Shown: positions 26,101 to 33,725 of the stretch, one piece after another
How the letters are laid out: the number at the start of each line of letters is the position of its first letter
Position numbering within the stretch: the stretch's first letter is position 1
Source: Comamonadaceae bacterium 2FH
GTDB lineage: Bacteria > Pseudomonadota > Gammaproteobacteria > Burkholderiales > Burkholderiaceae_C
Direction of reading: 5' to 3'
Assembly (NCBI GenBank): GCA_005503335.1
Contig: SCMQ01000008.1
Location: forward strand, 92,692-156,691
Length of the DNA: 64,000 nt
Translations under genes and position numbers: made by a program
Notes under the pieces: model-generated
The model's input: only the letters and a program-made list of their open reading frames with translations
Database searches by the model: none
Told to the model about the DNA's origin: nothing

Positions 26101-26538
26101 ATGACGACGACGACAACCACGACGGCGACGCTGACGGAAACCCCGAAGCCGCTGCCCCAGATCAGCGAGATCTCGCGGCCGTACTGGGAGGCGGCGGCCC
26201 AGGGCCGGCTGGTGCTGCAGTGCTGCGCCCACTGCGGCAAGGTCCGCCACTACCCGCGCCCGCTGTGCGATGCCTGCTACTGCGATGCCGCCGAATGGAA
26301 GCCGGCCAGCGGTCGCGGCAAGGTGCACAGCTGGACGGTGGCGCACCACGCGTTCCACAAGGCTTTCGCCGCCGAGCTGCCCTACACGCTGGTGACGGTG
26401 GACCTCGACGAGGGCGTGCGCGCGCTCGGCCGCTGGCAAGGCGGTGCGACGCCCGTGATCGGCCAGGCCGTGCAAGGCCGGTTTGACCGCAGCAACGAGT
26501 TCGGTGGCAACCTGGTGTTCACGCCGGCAGGAGGGTGA
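26101..26538 (+). CDS. DUF35 / Zn-ribbon OB-fold acyl-CoA-binding partner protein
   Basis: A 145-residue protein with two C-x-x-C pairs (CAHC and CDAC, about residues 42-60) forming a rubredoxin-like zinc ribbon, then an OB-fold part with GRGKVHSWT. DUF35 proteins pair with thiolase-like enzymes and are needed for activity of Ltp2-type aldolases. The gene starts 2 bp after the thiolase-like gene, so the two products very likely form a complex. The N terminus carries seven consecutive threonines (MTTTTTTTA), probably disordered. It ends the long operon that begins at 15789. Confidence 0.85.
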   Translation: MTTTTTTTATLTETPKPLPQISEISRPYWEAAAQGRLVLQCCAHCGKVRHYPRPLCDACYCDAAEWKPASGRGKVHSWTVAHHAFHKAFAAELPYTLVTVDLDEGVRALGRWQGGATPVIGQAVQGRFDRSNEFGGNLVFTPAGG

Positions 26539-26611
26539 GCGCGGGACTCGCCGTCCTCGCACGGGCGGTGGCCGATAATCGGCGTCGAACGGCCGTCCAC
26601 CGAGCGATGCG

Positions 26612-27580
26612 ATGAAACAAGTCACCCTGCTGAACCTCGAGACCCTGTGCTGCATTGCCAAGCTCGGGACCTTTCACGCCGCGGCCCAGAAGATGAACGC
26701 GTCCCAGCCGGCGATCTCCGCCCGCATCCGGGACATGGAGTCCGCCCTGGGCGTGGCCCTGTTCCGGCGCCAGGGGCGGCGCATGGAGCTCACCTTCCAG
26801 GGGCGCGAGCTGGTGCAGATGGTCGAGCCGCTGCTGCGCCGCCTGGACAGCGTGGTGGGCGCGCTCGACAATCCGGAGGCCGCCACCGGCATCGTACGCA
26901 TCGGCGCGGGCGAGATTGCGGCACTGAGCTGGTTTCCGGTCTTCATTGCCCGGCTGCGGCAGCTGATGCCCAAGGTGACCTATCAGGTCGAGATCGACCT
27001 CACGGCGGCGATGCGCCAGCGCCTGGAGGCTGGCAAGCTCGACGTGGCCCTGTTCGCCGGGCCCGTGACCAGCGTAGACACCCGATCGGCCTCGCTGGGC
27101 CGGGTGCGCATGTGCTGGATGATGGCGCCCTCCCTGATGGCGCGGTCCGAGCCCGCCCGTTCGCCGCGCGAATTGCTCGAATCTCAGGCCATCTGGTCCC
27201 TTTCCAAACCATCGGCCAGCCATTCGATGACCATGGCCATGCTGCGTGACCTGGGCGTGGCGGCCGATGCCATCGGCACCTGCAACCACATCATGGCGCT
27301 GATCGAGATCATCGTGAGCGGCGCGGGCGTGGCCTTGCTGCCCGAGATCCTGGTGCGGGGCTACGTCGCCAAGTCCGAGCTCGTGCCCCTGCTGCCGGAG
27401 CTGCCGACGCCTGAGCTGGAGTTCGTGATCGCCTGGAGCGCGGACCAGGAGCAGTCCATCATCCGCAACATCGTCGACATGGCCCTACGCTGCACGACCT
27501 TCGACGGGCCCGACGCCCCCGCGGACGCGGTGCACGTGCTCGACGACCTGGCCTCCGAGAAGGGCGATTCGGGGCCTTGA
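26612..27580 (+). CDS. LysR-family transcriptional regulator, copy 1
   Basis: A 322-residue LysR-type regulator. The N-terminal helix-turn-helix is clear (FHAAAQKMNASQPAISARI, about residues 20-40), followed by the linker helix and a periplasmic-binding-like effector domain. It is read in the same direction as the preceding operon and as the IclR gene after it, so it is not in the usual divergent arrangement. A GATAAT -10-like hexamer lies at 26574-26579. Its targets may be the cluster's promoters, but no T-N11-A motif links it to them. Confidence 0.9.
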   Translation: MKQVTLLNLETLCCIAKLGTFHAAAQKMNASQPAISARIRDMESALGVALFRRQGRRMELTFQGRELVQMVEPLLRRLDSVVGALDNPEAATGIVRIGAGEIAALSWFPVFIARLRQLMPKVTYQVEIDLTAAMRQRLEAGKLDVALFAGPVTSVDTRSASLGRVRMCWMMAPSLMARSEPARSPRELLESQAIWSLSKPSASHSMTMAMLRDLGVAADAIGTCNHIMALIEIIVSGAGVALLPEILVRGYVAKSELVPLLPELPTPELEFVIAWSADQEQSIIRNIVDMALRCTTFDGPDAPADAVHVLDDLASEKGDSGP

Positions 27581-27620
27581 CGGGCGCGCCTGCCCGGGCA
27601 GGCCGGAGGAGGGCAGCGAT

Positions 27621-27626
27621 TACAAT
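27621..27626 (+). promoter_or_regulatory. -10-like TACAAT, leaderless start of IclR copy 2
   Basis: TACAAT ends 6 nt before the ATG at 27633 and no Shine-Dalgarno sequence lies between. Transcription would begin at or next to the A of the start codon. The following ATTTTCG resembles the half-site of the operator-like elements at 1786 and 5521, so autoregulation is possible. Confidence 0.45.
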
Positions 27627-27632
27627 TTTCGC

Positions 27633-28448
27633 ATGAGCCCCGACCGTTATCTGCGCACCTTCGACGTCCTCAACCTGCTGGTCCAGCACAAGGACGGCCT
27701 GCGTCTGACGGAGATCAAGGAGGCGCTCGACCTGCCGGTGAGCAGCGTGCACAACATGCTGCAGACCATGGTCACCGCGGAGGTGGCGGCCGTCACCGAC
27801 GACCTGCGTTACTCGGTGGGCCCGCGCGCGGTGGCGCTGGCCCTGCGCACCCTGCAGTCGCTCGACATCCGCACCATCGCGCGCCGCCATCTGCAGGACC
27901 TGGCCAAGGAGATCGGCGACGACGTCTACCTGGCCCTGCCGGTAGGCAAACGGGTGATCTACGCTGACCGCTGCCTCGGCACCCAGCGCATCTCGCTGGA
28001 CATCCGCCTGGGCGAGTCGCTGTTCCTGCACAGCACGGCGACGGGCAAGCTGTTCGCGGCGCTGGACCCCAAGCTCGGCGCGCAGACCCTGGCCGGGCCC
28101 CTGTCGAAGCTGACCGCGGCGACCATCACCGATCCCGCCGAGCTCGAGCGCGAGTTCAAGCGTATCCGAGCCGCCGGCTATTCGAAGAGCGTGGAGGAGT
28201 CGGTCGAGGGCATCGTGGGCTACGCCGTGCCCATCCAGGATGCGGCGGGGCATCTGGTGGCGGCCATCCATGCCTCGGTGCTGGTCAAGCGGGCGACCAA
28301 ACCGCACGAGCGCAAGCTGCTGAGCGCGGCGCGCGAGTGCGCGCAGCAGGTGGAACGGCACCTGGGGAACTTCGAGGGCGGCGGCGCCTTGCGCACCGAT
28401 CGGTCGGCCGCGGCGTCGGGCGGTCGATCCGCGCGCAGCGCGAGCTGA
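27633..28448 (+). CDS. IclR-family transcriptional regulator, copy 2
   Basis: A 271-residue IclR regulator, closely similar along its whole length to the one at 14884-15657. The helix-turn-helix LTEIKEALDLPVSSVHNML differs from copy 1 at one position, so the two could read the same operator. The effector domain has diverged more. A low-complexity tail (GGGALRTDRSAAASGG) extends beyond the paralogue. It closes the catabolic cluster; a tRNA gene on the other strand follows. The start is supported by the identical MSPDRYLR beginning in both copies. Confidence 0.9.
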   Translation: MSPDRYLRTFDVLNLLVQHKDGLRLTEIKEALDLPVSSVHNMLQTMVTAEVAAVTDDLRYSVGPRAVALALRTLQSLDIRTIARRHLQDLAKEIGDDVYLALPVGKRVIYADRCLGTQRISLDIRLGESLFLHSTATGKLFAALDPKLGAQTLAGPLSKLTAATITDPAELEREFKRIRAAGYSKSVEESVEGIVGYAVPIQDAAGHLVAAIHASVLVKRATKPHERKLLSAARECAQQVERHLGNFEGGGALRTDRSAAASGGRSARSAS

Positions 28449-28521
28449 AGCTTCACCGGGAGGATCGGGTCCGGGCCTGCACGCCCCTGCGTGCGCCTTG
28501 GTCGGACGGTCTTTTGATCTT

Positions 28522-28597
28522 TGGCGCGGCTGGCGGGGATCGAACCCACGACCCTTGGCTTCGGAGGCCAATACTCTATCCACTGAGCTACAGCCGC
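28522..28597 (-). tRNA. tRNA-Arg (anticodon CCG)
   Basis: Read on the minus strand, 76 nt fold as a complete cloverleaf. The acceptor stem is GCGGCTG paired with CAGCCGC, the D arm contains AGCTCAGTGG, and the anticodon stem TTGGC/GCCAA encloses loop CTCCGAA with anticodon CCG. The T arm contains GGTTCGATCC. Discriminator G and a genomically encoded CCA end at 28522. It decodes CGG, a frequent arginine codon in a high-GC genome. No other tRNA is adjacent. Confidence 0.96.
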
Positions 28598-28740
28598 ATT
28601 CGCTGAAAGCGCCAAGCAGGGGATTTTCGCACATCCTGAGGCACTGCTCGCCGAAGCCAGCGGATCCAACCGACCGGCGGCATCGCCAGGCCGTAGCGTG
28701 CCGCCGAGTGCGTGGTGGGACAGGACTGGCGCGGTCCGCT

Positions 28741-29652
28741 TCAGGCGGCCTTGCGCCGCCCCTGGCGCTGGTCGGTCAGCAGCTCGTACAGCCGCTCGGC
28801 CGCCGGCGTGAAGCTGCGGCCCTTGCGCCGGATCAGGCCGAGGCGGCGCGTGATCACCGGCTCGTGCAGCGGCACGCTGGCCAGCACCGGGTGGTCGACC
28901 CCCGGCATGGCCAGGGCCGGCACGGCGGCCACGCCCATGCCGGCCTCGACCAGGCCGAGCAGGGTGGTCACATGCTGGGCCTCGTAGATGCTTTGCGGCC
29001 GCGCGCTGGCGCCGGCCAGGGCCAGGTCGATCAGCATGCGGTTGCCCGAGGACTTGCTGACCGACATGAAGTCGTACTGGCCGAGCTCGCTCCAGCTCAC
29101 GCGCCGCTTGCGCGCCAGCGGGTGGTCCTTGCGGCAGGCCGCGACGAAGCGCTCCTCCAGGATGGTGCGGAACTCGATGCCGGGCTCGTCGCTGCCGATG
29201 AAGTTGAGGCCGAAATCGGCCTGGCCGCTGGTGACCACGGACAGCACCTCGTTGGCGCTGGCGTCGTGCACCTTGATGCGCACGCGCGGGTAGCGCGCGT
29301 GGTAGCTGCGCAGCACCGGGGGCAGGAAGTAGTAGACGGCCGAGGGCACGCAGGCGATCGTGACCTCGCCCATGCGCGCGCCGCCGACCTCGCGTATGCC
29401 CAGCAGGGTCTCGTCCAGGTCGTCGAGCAGTTGGCGCACCTTGCGCGCGAAGTCGCGCCCCACGCCGGTCAGCTCCATGCTGCGCGTGTTGCGGTCGATC
29501 AGGCGCACGCCCAGCGCCGCCTCCAGCTTGTCGATGCGGCGGCTGAAGGCGGGCTGGGAGATGTGGACCTGCTCGGCCGCCTTGCGGAAGTTCTTGAGTT
29601 CCGCTGCCGCAGCGAAGGCTTGCAGGTCGTTGAGGTCGAACTGGATGCTCAT
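28741..29652 (-). CDS. LysR-family transcriptional regulator, copy 2
   Basis: A 303-residue LysR regulator with the helix-turn-helix NFRKAAEQVHISQPAFSRRI near residues 21-40 and a standard effector domain. It is divergent from the PrpF-like gene, the classical arrangement for a LysR regulator and its target. The 91-bp gap contains a regular array of four half-sites (29682-29744) that is the probable operator. Effector candidates are tricarboxylates or oxalomesaconate-like acids handled by the target gene, by inference. Confidence 0.92.
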   Translation of the reverse strand: MSIQFDLNDLQAFAAAAELKNFRKAAEQVHISQPAFSRRIDKLEAALGVRLIDRNTRSMELTGVGRDFARKVRQLLDDLDETLLGIREVGGARMGEVTIACVPSAVYYFLPPVLRSYHARYPRVRIKVHDASANEVLSVVTSGQADFGLNFIGSDEPGIEFRTILEERFVAACRKDHPLARKRRVSWSELGQYDFMSVSKSSGNRMLIDLALAGASARPQSIYEAQHVTTLLGLVEAGMGVAAVPALAMPGVDHPVLASVPLHEPVITRRLGLIRRKGRSFTPAAERLYELLTDQRQGRRKAA

Positions 29653-29681
29653 GGGGCCTCTCGGTCAATAGTTGCTTCTGG

Positions 29682-29744
29682 TGCATCAATTCTTCAGAAA
29701 GATGCAATTCACAGAATTCTGCATCAATCCGATGATTCGATGCA
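29682..29744. promoter_or_regulatory. Four-half-site operator array between LysR copy 2 and the PrpF-like gene
   Basis: TGCATC (29682-29687), GATGCA (29701-29706), TGCATC (29720-29725) and GATGCA (29739-29744) alternate in orientation with exactly 13 bp between each pair, a 19-bp period. That is about two helical turns, so all half-sites face one side of the DNA, as expected for a LysR tetramer. The last half-site touches the start codon of the PrpF-like gene. Confidence 0.65.
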
Positions 29745-30823
29745 TGAACACTTCGATCCCTTGCGTCCTCATGCGATCGGGCACCTCGCGCGGCCCGTTC
29801 TTCCTGCGCGACTGGCTGCCGCAGGACATCGCGACGCGTGACCGCGTGCTGGTCAGTGCGATCGGCTCGGCGGACAGCAGCCAGATCAACGGGCTGGGCG
29901 GCGGCAGCTCGCTGACCAGCAAGGTCGCCATCGTCTCGCGCGCCTCGCGCCCCGACTGCGACGTGGACTACCTGTTCGCCCAGGTCGGCGTGGGCGAACG
30001 GACCGTGGACACGCGGCCCAACTGCGGCAACATGCTGGCCGGCGTGGCGCCGTTCGCGATCGAGCAGGGCCTGGTCGCGGCCGGGCCGGGCGCGACCACG
30101 GTGCGGGTGCACAACGTCAACACCGGCGCGCGCATCGACGTCGCGGTGCAGACGCCGGAAGGCCATGTGACCTACGACGGCGATGTCCGCATCGACGGCG
30201 TGGCCGAGCCGGCGGCGCCGATCTACCTGAACTTCCTCGACGCCTGGGGCGCCAGCACCGGCAAGCTGTTTCCCACCGGGCGGCGCATCGACCGCATCGA
30301 TGGCGTGCCGGTCACCTGCATCGACGCGGCCATGCCCATGGTGCTGATTCCCGCGGACAGCCTGGGCGTGACGGGCCGCGAGTCCGCCGCCGAGCTCGAC
30401 GCGACGCCGGGCCTGCTCGAGCGGCTCGAGCGCATCCGCCTGCAGGCCGGGCAGCTGATGGGCCTGGGCGACTGTTCGGACAGCGTGGTGCCCAAGCCGG
30501 TGCTGGTGAGTCCGCACGAGGACGCCAAGGCCATCGTCTCGCGCTACTTCACGCCATGGCGCTGCCACAGCTCGCATGCCGTGACCGGCGCCATAGGCGT
30601 GTCCACGGCCCTGGCCCTGCCGGGCACGGTGGCCAGCCAGGCGGGCCTGGCGCCGGGCCGCCACGAATTGCGCGTGCACCACCCCTCGGGGCTCATCCAG
30701 ATCGCCATGGACCTGAAGGCCGAGGCGGGCGAACTGGTGGCCGAGCGCGCCTCGGTCGTGCGCACCGCCCGAAAGATCCTGCAAGGGCAGCTGGAAGTGC
30801 CCTCGCATCTGTTCCATATTTGA
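29744..30823 (+). CDS. PrpF/GalD-like isomerase, 4-oxalomesaconate tautomerase family
   Basis: A 359-residue protein of the PrpF family. The N terminus IPCVLMRSGTSRGPFFL is the family hallmark, and GGGSSLTSKVAIV and DTRPNCGNMLAGVAPFA follow at the expected places. Members isomerise double bonds in tricarboxylic acids, for example 4-oxalomesaconate in gallate degradation or aconitate in propionate use. The ATG at 29744 matches the family start, but no Shine-Dalgarno sequence precedes it and the operator array reaches it. The Bug gene 13 bp downstream may feed its substrate. The exact substrate is uncertain. Confidence 0.85.
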   Translation: MNTSIPCVLMRSGTSRGPFFLRDWLPQDIATRDRVLVSAIGSADSSQINGLGGGSSLTSKVAIVSRASRPDCDVDYLFAQVGVGERTVDTRPNCGNMLAGVAPFAIEQGLVAAGPGATTVRVHNVNTGARIDVAVQTPEGHVTYDGDVRIDGVAEPAAPIYLNFLDAWGASTGKLFPTGRRIDRIDGVPVTCIDAAMPMVLIPADSLGVTGRESAAELDATPGLLERLERIRLQAGQLMGLGDCSDSVVPKPVLVSPHEDAKAIVSRYFTPWRCHSSHAVTGAIGVSTALALPGTVASQAGLAPGRHELRVHHPSGLIQIAMDLKAEAGELVAERASVVRTARKILQGQLEVPSHLFHI

Positions 30824-30836
30824 AGGAGACAACCTC

Positions 30837-31805
30837 ATGAAAACCGCATCCCATGTCCTGCGCGCCCTGATCGGCGGCCTCTGCCTGTGCGCCGCCGCGG
30901 CGGCCCAGGCCTTCCCGGATCGCACCATCACCCTGGTCGTGCCGACCGCGGCCGGCGGGGGCAACGACGCCATGGCGCGCATCCTGGCCCAGGGCATGGC
31001 GCCCCTGCTGGGCCAGAGCGTGATCGTCGAGAACAAGCCCGGGGCCAACGGCGCCATCGCCAGCGAGGCCGTGGCGCGGGCCGCCGCCGACGGCCACACC
31101 ATCCTGTTCGGCTACGTGGCCACGCACGGCATGAACCCGGCCTTGCAGAAGCTGCGCTACGACCCGCAGGCTGACTTCGAGCCCGTGGGCCTGGTGGGCT
31201 ACTCGCCGACGTTGATGGTGGCCAACCCCGCGCTCAAGGCCAGGGACGGCAAGGCGCTGATCGCCCAGCTCAAGAGCCAGCCCGGCAAGTTCAGCTACGC
31301 CTCGGCCGGCAACGGCACGGCGCCGCATTTCGCGGCCGAGCTGTTCAAGATGAGCGCCGGCGTGGACTTGGTCCATGTGCCCTACAAGGGCTCGGCGCCG
31401 GCGGTCGCCGACACCATCGGCGGCCACACGCAGCTGATGTTCCCCAGCCTGTTCACCGGCCTGCCGCAGGTCAAGGCCGGCAAGCTGCAGGCGGTGGCGA
31501 TCGCGGGCGACAAGCGCTCGGCCGCCCTGCCCGATGTGCCGACCCTCAAGGAGCTGGGCGTGGACGGCGTCAACGTGACCCAGTGGTACGCCCTGTTCGC
31601 CCCGGCGAAGACGCCCAAGGCGGTGGTCGAAAAGCTCAATACGGCGCTCAACAAGGTGCTGAGCCGCCCCGAGGTGATCAAGCAGATCGAGGGCCATGGC
31701 GCGGACGTGGAGACCAGCTCGCCCGAGCAGCTGCGCAAGCTGGTCGGCGAGGACCTGGCCAAGTGGAAGCGCGTGGTGCAGCAGGCCAGGCTCAGCGCCG
31801 ACTGA
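30837..31805 (+). CDS. Tripartite tricarboxylate transporter substrate-binding protein (Bug family), copy 2
   Basis: A 322-residue periplasmic binding protein with a signal peptide ending at AQA|F near residue 23. Bug signatures are VVPTAAGGGNDAMARI, NKPGANGAIASEAVA and YASAGNGTAPHFAAELF. It is co-transcribed with the PrpF-like gene (13-bp gap, AAGGAGA before the ATG), suggesting that it recognises a tricarboxylate or related acid. No membrane partners of a tripartite system are nearby. It ends directly against the convergent mnmA gene with no gap. Confidence 0.9.
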   Translation: MKTASHVLRALIGGLCLCAAAAAQAFPDRTITLVVPTAAGGGNDAMARILAQGMAPLLGQSVIVENKPGANGAIASEAVARAAADGHTILFGYVATHGMNPALQKLRYDPQADFEPVGLVGYSPTLMVANPALKARDGKALIAQLKSQPGKFSYASAGNGTAPHFAAELFKMSAGVDLVHVPYKGSAPAVADTIGGHTQLMFPSLFTGLPQVKAGKLQAVAIAGDKRSAALPDVPTLKELGVDGVNVTQWYALFAPAKTPKAVVEKLNTALNKVLSRPEVIKQIEGHGADVETSSPEQLRKLVGEDLAKWKRVVQQARLSAD

Positions 31806-32915
31806 TCAGGCGGACCCCGCGATCACCCCGCCGCCCAGGCAGACCTCGCCGTCGTAGAGCACGGCGCTCTGGCCCGGGGTCACGGCCCATTGCGGCTCGT
31901 CGAAATGCAGGCTGAACTGGTCGGGCATCTCGCGGCGCAGCTCGCAGGTGGCGTCGGCCTGGCGGTAACGGGTCTTGGCCGCGTAGCGGCCCGGGGCCGG
32001 CGCCTCGCCGGCGCACCAGCTGGCGTCCGCGGCCTCCAGGGTTTGCGACAGCAGCCAGGGGTGGTCGTGGCCCTGCACCACCCACAGCGTGTTCTTCTCG
32101 ATGTCCTTGCGCGCGACGAACCAGGGCGCGTGCTCGCCGCCGCCCTTTTGCTCACCCTTGGCCTTGATGCCGCCTATCCCCAGGCCCTGGCGCTGGCCCA
32201 GGGTGTAGAAGGACAGGCCCACATGCCGGGCTATGGTGCGGCCGCGTTCGTCCTTGATCGGGCCGGGCTCCTTGCTGATGTAGCGGTTGAGGAACTCGCG
32301 GAACGGCCGCTCGCCGATGAAGCAGATGCCGGTCGAGTCCTTCTTCTTCGCATTGGGCAGGCCGATCTCGGCCGCGATGCGGCGCACCTCGGTCTTGTGC
32401 AGCTCACCGACCGGGAACAGGGTCTTGGACAGCTGGGCCTGGTTCAGGCGGTGCAGGAAGTAGCTCTGGTCCTTGGACGGGTCCAGGCCCTTGAGCAGCT
32501 CGTGCCGGCCGGTCGCAGCGTTCAGCCGCACCCTCGCATAGTGACCCGTGGCGATCTTCTCGGCGCCCAGGCGCATCGCATGGTCAAGAAAGGACTTGAA
32601 CTTGATCTCGGCGTTGCAGAGGATGTCGGGATTGGGCGTGCGACCGGCCTGGTACTCGCGCAGGAACTCGGCGAACACGCGGTCCTTGTACTCGGCCGCG
32701 AAGTTGGCATGCTCGATCTCGATGCCGATCACGTCGGCCACGCTGGCCGCGTCGACGAAGTCGATGTTCGACGAGCAGTACTCGCTGTCGTCATCGTCCT
32801 CCCAGTTCTTCATGAAGATGCCGACGACCTCGTAGCCCTGCTGCTTGAGCAGCCAGGCGCTGACCGCCGAATCCACGCCGCCGGACAGGCCGACGACCAC
32901 ACGTTGTTTTGACAT
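31806..32915 (-). CDS. mnmA: tRNA-specific 2-thiouridylase MnmA
   Basis: A 369-residue enzyme that thiolates U34 in the wobble position of Lys, Glu and Gln tRNAs. The PP-loop SGGVDSA is near residue 11. The two catalytic cysteines appear in [11 protein letters not shown] (about 110) and TGICFIGER (about 207). The C-terminal LGGGVI barrel is complete. The start at 32915 gives the standard [13 protein letters not shown] opening; the frame is open a little further upstream. A TACAAT hexamer 6 nt before the ATG suggests leaderless transcription. It begins the housekeeping part of the window. Confidence 0.96.
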   Translation of the reverse strand: MSKQRVVVGLSGGVDSAVSAWLLKQQGYEVVGIFMKNWEDDDDSEYCSSNIDFVDAASVADVIGIEIEHANFAAEYKDRVFAEFLREYQAGRTPNPDILCNAEIKFKSFLDHAMRLGAEKIATGHYARVRLNAATGRHELLKGLDPSKDQSYFLHRLNQAQLSKTLFPVGELHKTEVRRIAAEIGLPNAKKKDSTGICFIGERPFREFLNRYISKEPGPIKDERGRTIARHVGLSFYTLGQRQGLGIGGIKAKGEQKGGGEHAPWFVARKDIEKNTLWVVQGHDHPWLLSQTLEAADASWCAGEAPAPGRYAAKTRYRQADATCELRREMPDQFSLHFDEPQWAVTPGQSAVLYDGEVCLGGGVIAGSA

Positions 32916-32921
32916 GCCCAA

Positions 32922-32927
32922 ATTGTA
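32922..32927 (-). promoter_or_regulatory. -10-like TACAAT, leaderless start of mnmA
   Basis: On the minus strand TACAAT ends 6 nt before the ATG at 32915 and no Shine-Dalgarno sequence is present. Transcription would begin at the start codon. Confidence 0.45.
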
Positions 32928-32969
32928 GGCAAGCGGGCCCAGCCCGGCGCCCACGGGGGCATCGGGCGC

Positions 32970-33725
32970 TCAGCCCGCGCGCTGGAAGAACAGGGCGCTC
33001 ATGACCAGGCCGGTGGCGATCACGATGGCGCGCACCCAGGTCACCGGCAGCCGGCGCGCCAGCCGCGCGCCAGCCAGGCCTCCGGCCGTGGCCGCCGCCA
33101 TCATCAGCAGCGCCTGGGGCCAGACGATGGCGCCGGCCCAGGCGAAGGCCGCGACCGACAGCAGCGAGAGCACCAGGGAGTTGAGGTTCTTGAGCGCGTT
33201 CACCGTGTTCAGGCGCGACTCGCCGGTCAGCGTGTACAGCGCCATCAGCAGTATGCCCAGGCCGCCGTTGAAATAGCCGCCGTAGACCGCGGTCGCCAGC
33301 AGGCCGGGCTGGCGCCAGGTCTGCCAGGCCTGGCCGTCCTGGCCGGCGCTGCGCGTCAGCAGGGGGCCGAGCGCGAACAGCGCGGTGGCGAACAGCAGCA
33401 GCCAGGGCACCAGGCCGGCGAACAGCCGGGCCGGCGTCACCAGCAGCAGCAGGGCGCCGGCCAGGCCGCCCAGGGCGGACAGCAGCAGTTCCCGCCGCAG
33501 CAATGCGTCGGGCAGGGCGCGCAGTTCGGGCCGGAAGCCCAGGGTGCTGCCCAGGTAGCCGGGGCTCACGGCCAGCGCGCTCGTGGCGTTGGCGGCGATA
33601 GCCGGCACGCCGGTGAACACCAGGGCGGGAAAGGTCAGGAAGCTGCCGCCGCCGGCAATGGCGTTGAGCACGCCTGCGCCGAAGGCCGCGACGCCGAGCA
33701 GGGCGAAACCCGCTGCGCCGTCCAT
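32970..33725 (-). CDS. TauE/SafE family membrane permease (sulfite/organo-anion exporter type)
   Basis: A 251-residue, very hydrophobic protein with about eight membrane segments. The N-terminal GAGVLNAIAGGGSFLTFPAL is the typical TauE/SafE start (DUF81), and a second copy of the fold follows with YGGYFNGGLGILLMALYTL. Members move sulfite, sulfoacetate or other small anions across the inner membrane. Its start overlaps the stop of the Nudix gene by one base, so the two are coupled. The cargo cannot be told. Confidence 0.88.
   Translation of the reverse strand: MDGAAGFALLGVAAFGAGVLNAIAGGGSFLTFPALVFTGVPAIAANATSALAVSPGYLGSTLGFRPELRALPDALLRRELLLSALGGLAGALLLLVTPARLFAGLVPWLLLFATALFALGPLLTRSAGQDGQAWQTWRQPGLLATAVYGGYFNGGLGILLMALYTLTGESRLNTVNALKNLNSLVLSLLSVAAFAWAGAIVWPQALLMMAAATAGGLAGARLARRLPVTWVRAIVIATGLVMSALFFQRAG

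Noticed and set aside
28337..28606. Short plus-strand ORF across the tRNA gene, with the translated end GDRTHDPWLRRPILYPLS
   Set aside because: This is the well-known false protein produced by translating a tRNA gene in the antisense direction; the tRNA-Arg cloverleaf explains the sequence.
28220..31102. Very long minus-strand open frame (about 960 codons) across the PrpF-like gene, LysR and tRNA
   Set aside because: High GC leaves few stops on the opposite strand. The frame covers several well-supported genes and has no coherent domain outside the true LysR product in another frame.
28441..31805. tRNA-bounded genomic island as a firm call
   Set aside because: No integrase, no direct repeat of the tRNA end and no change in composition are visible at this side; kept only as a low-interest hint.
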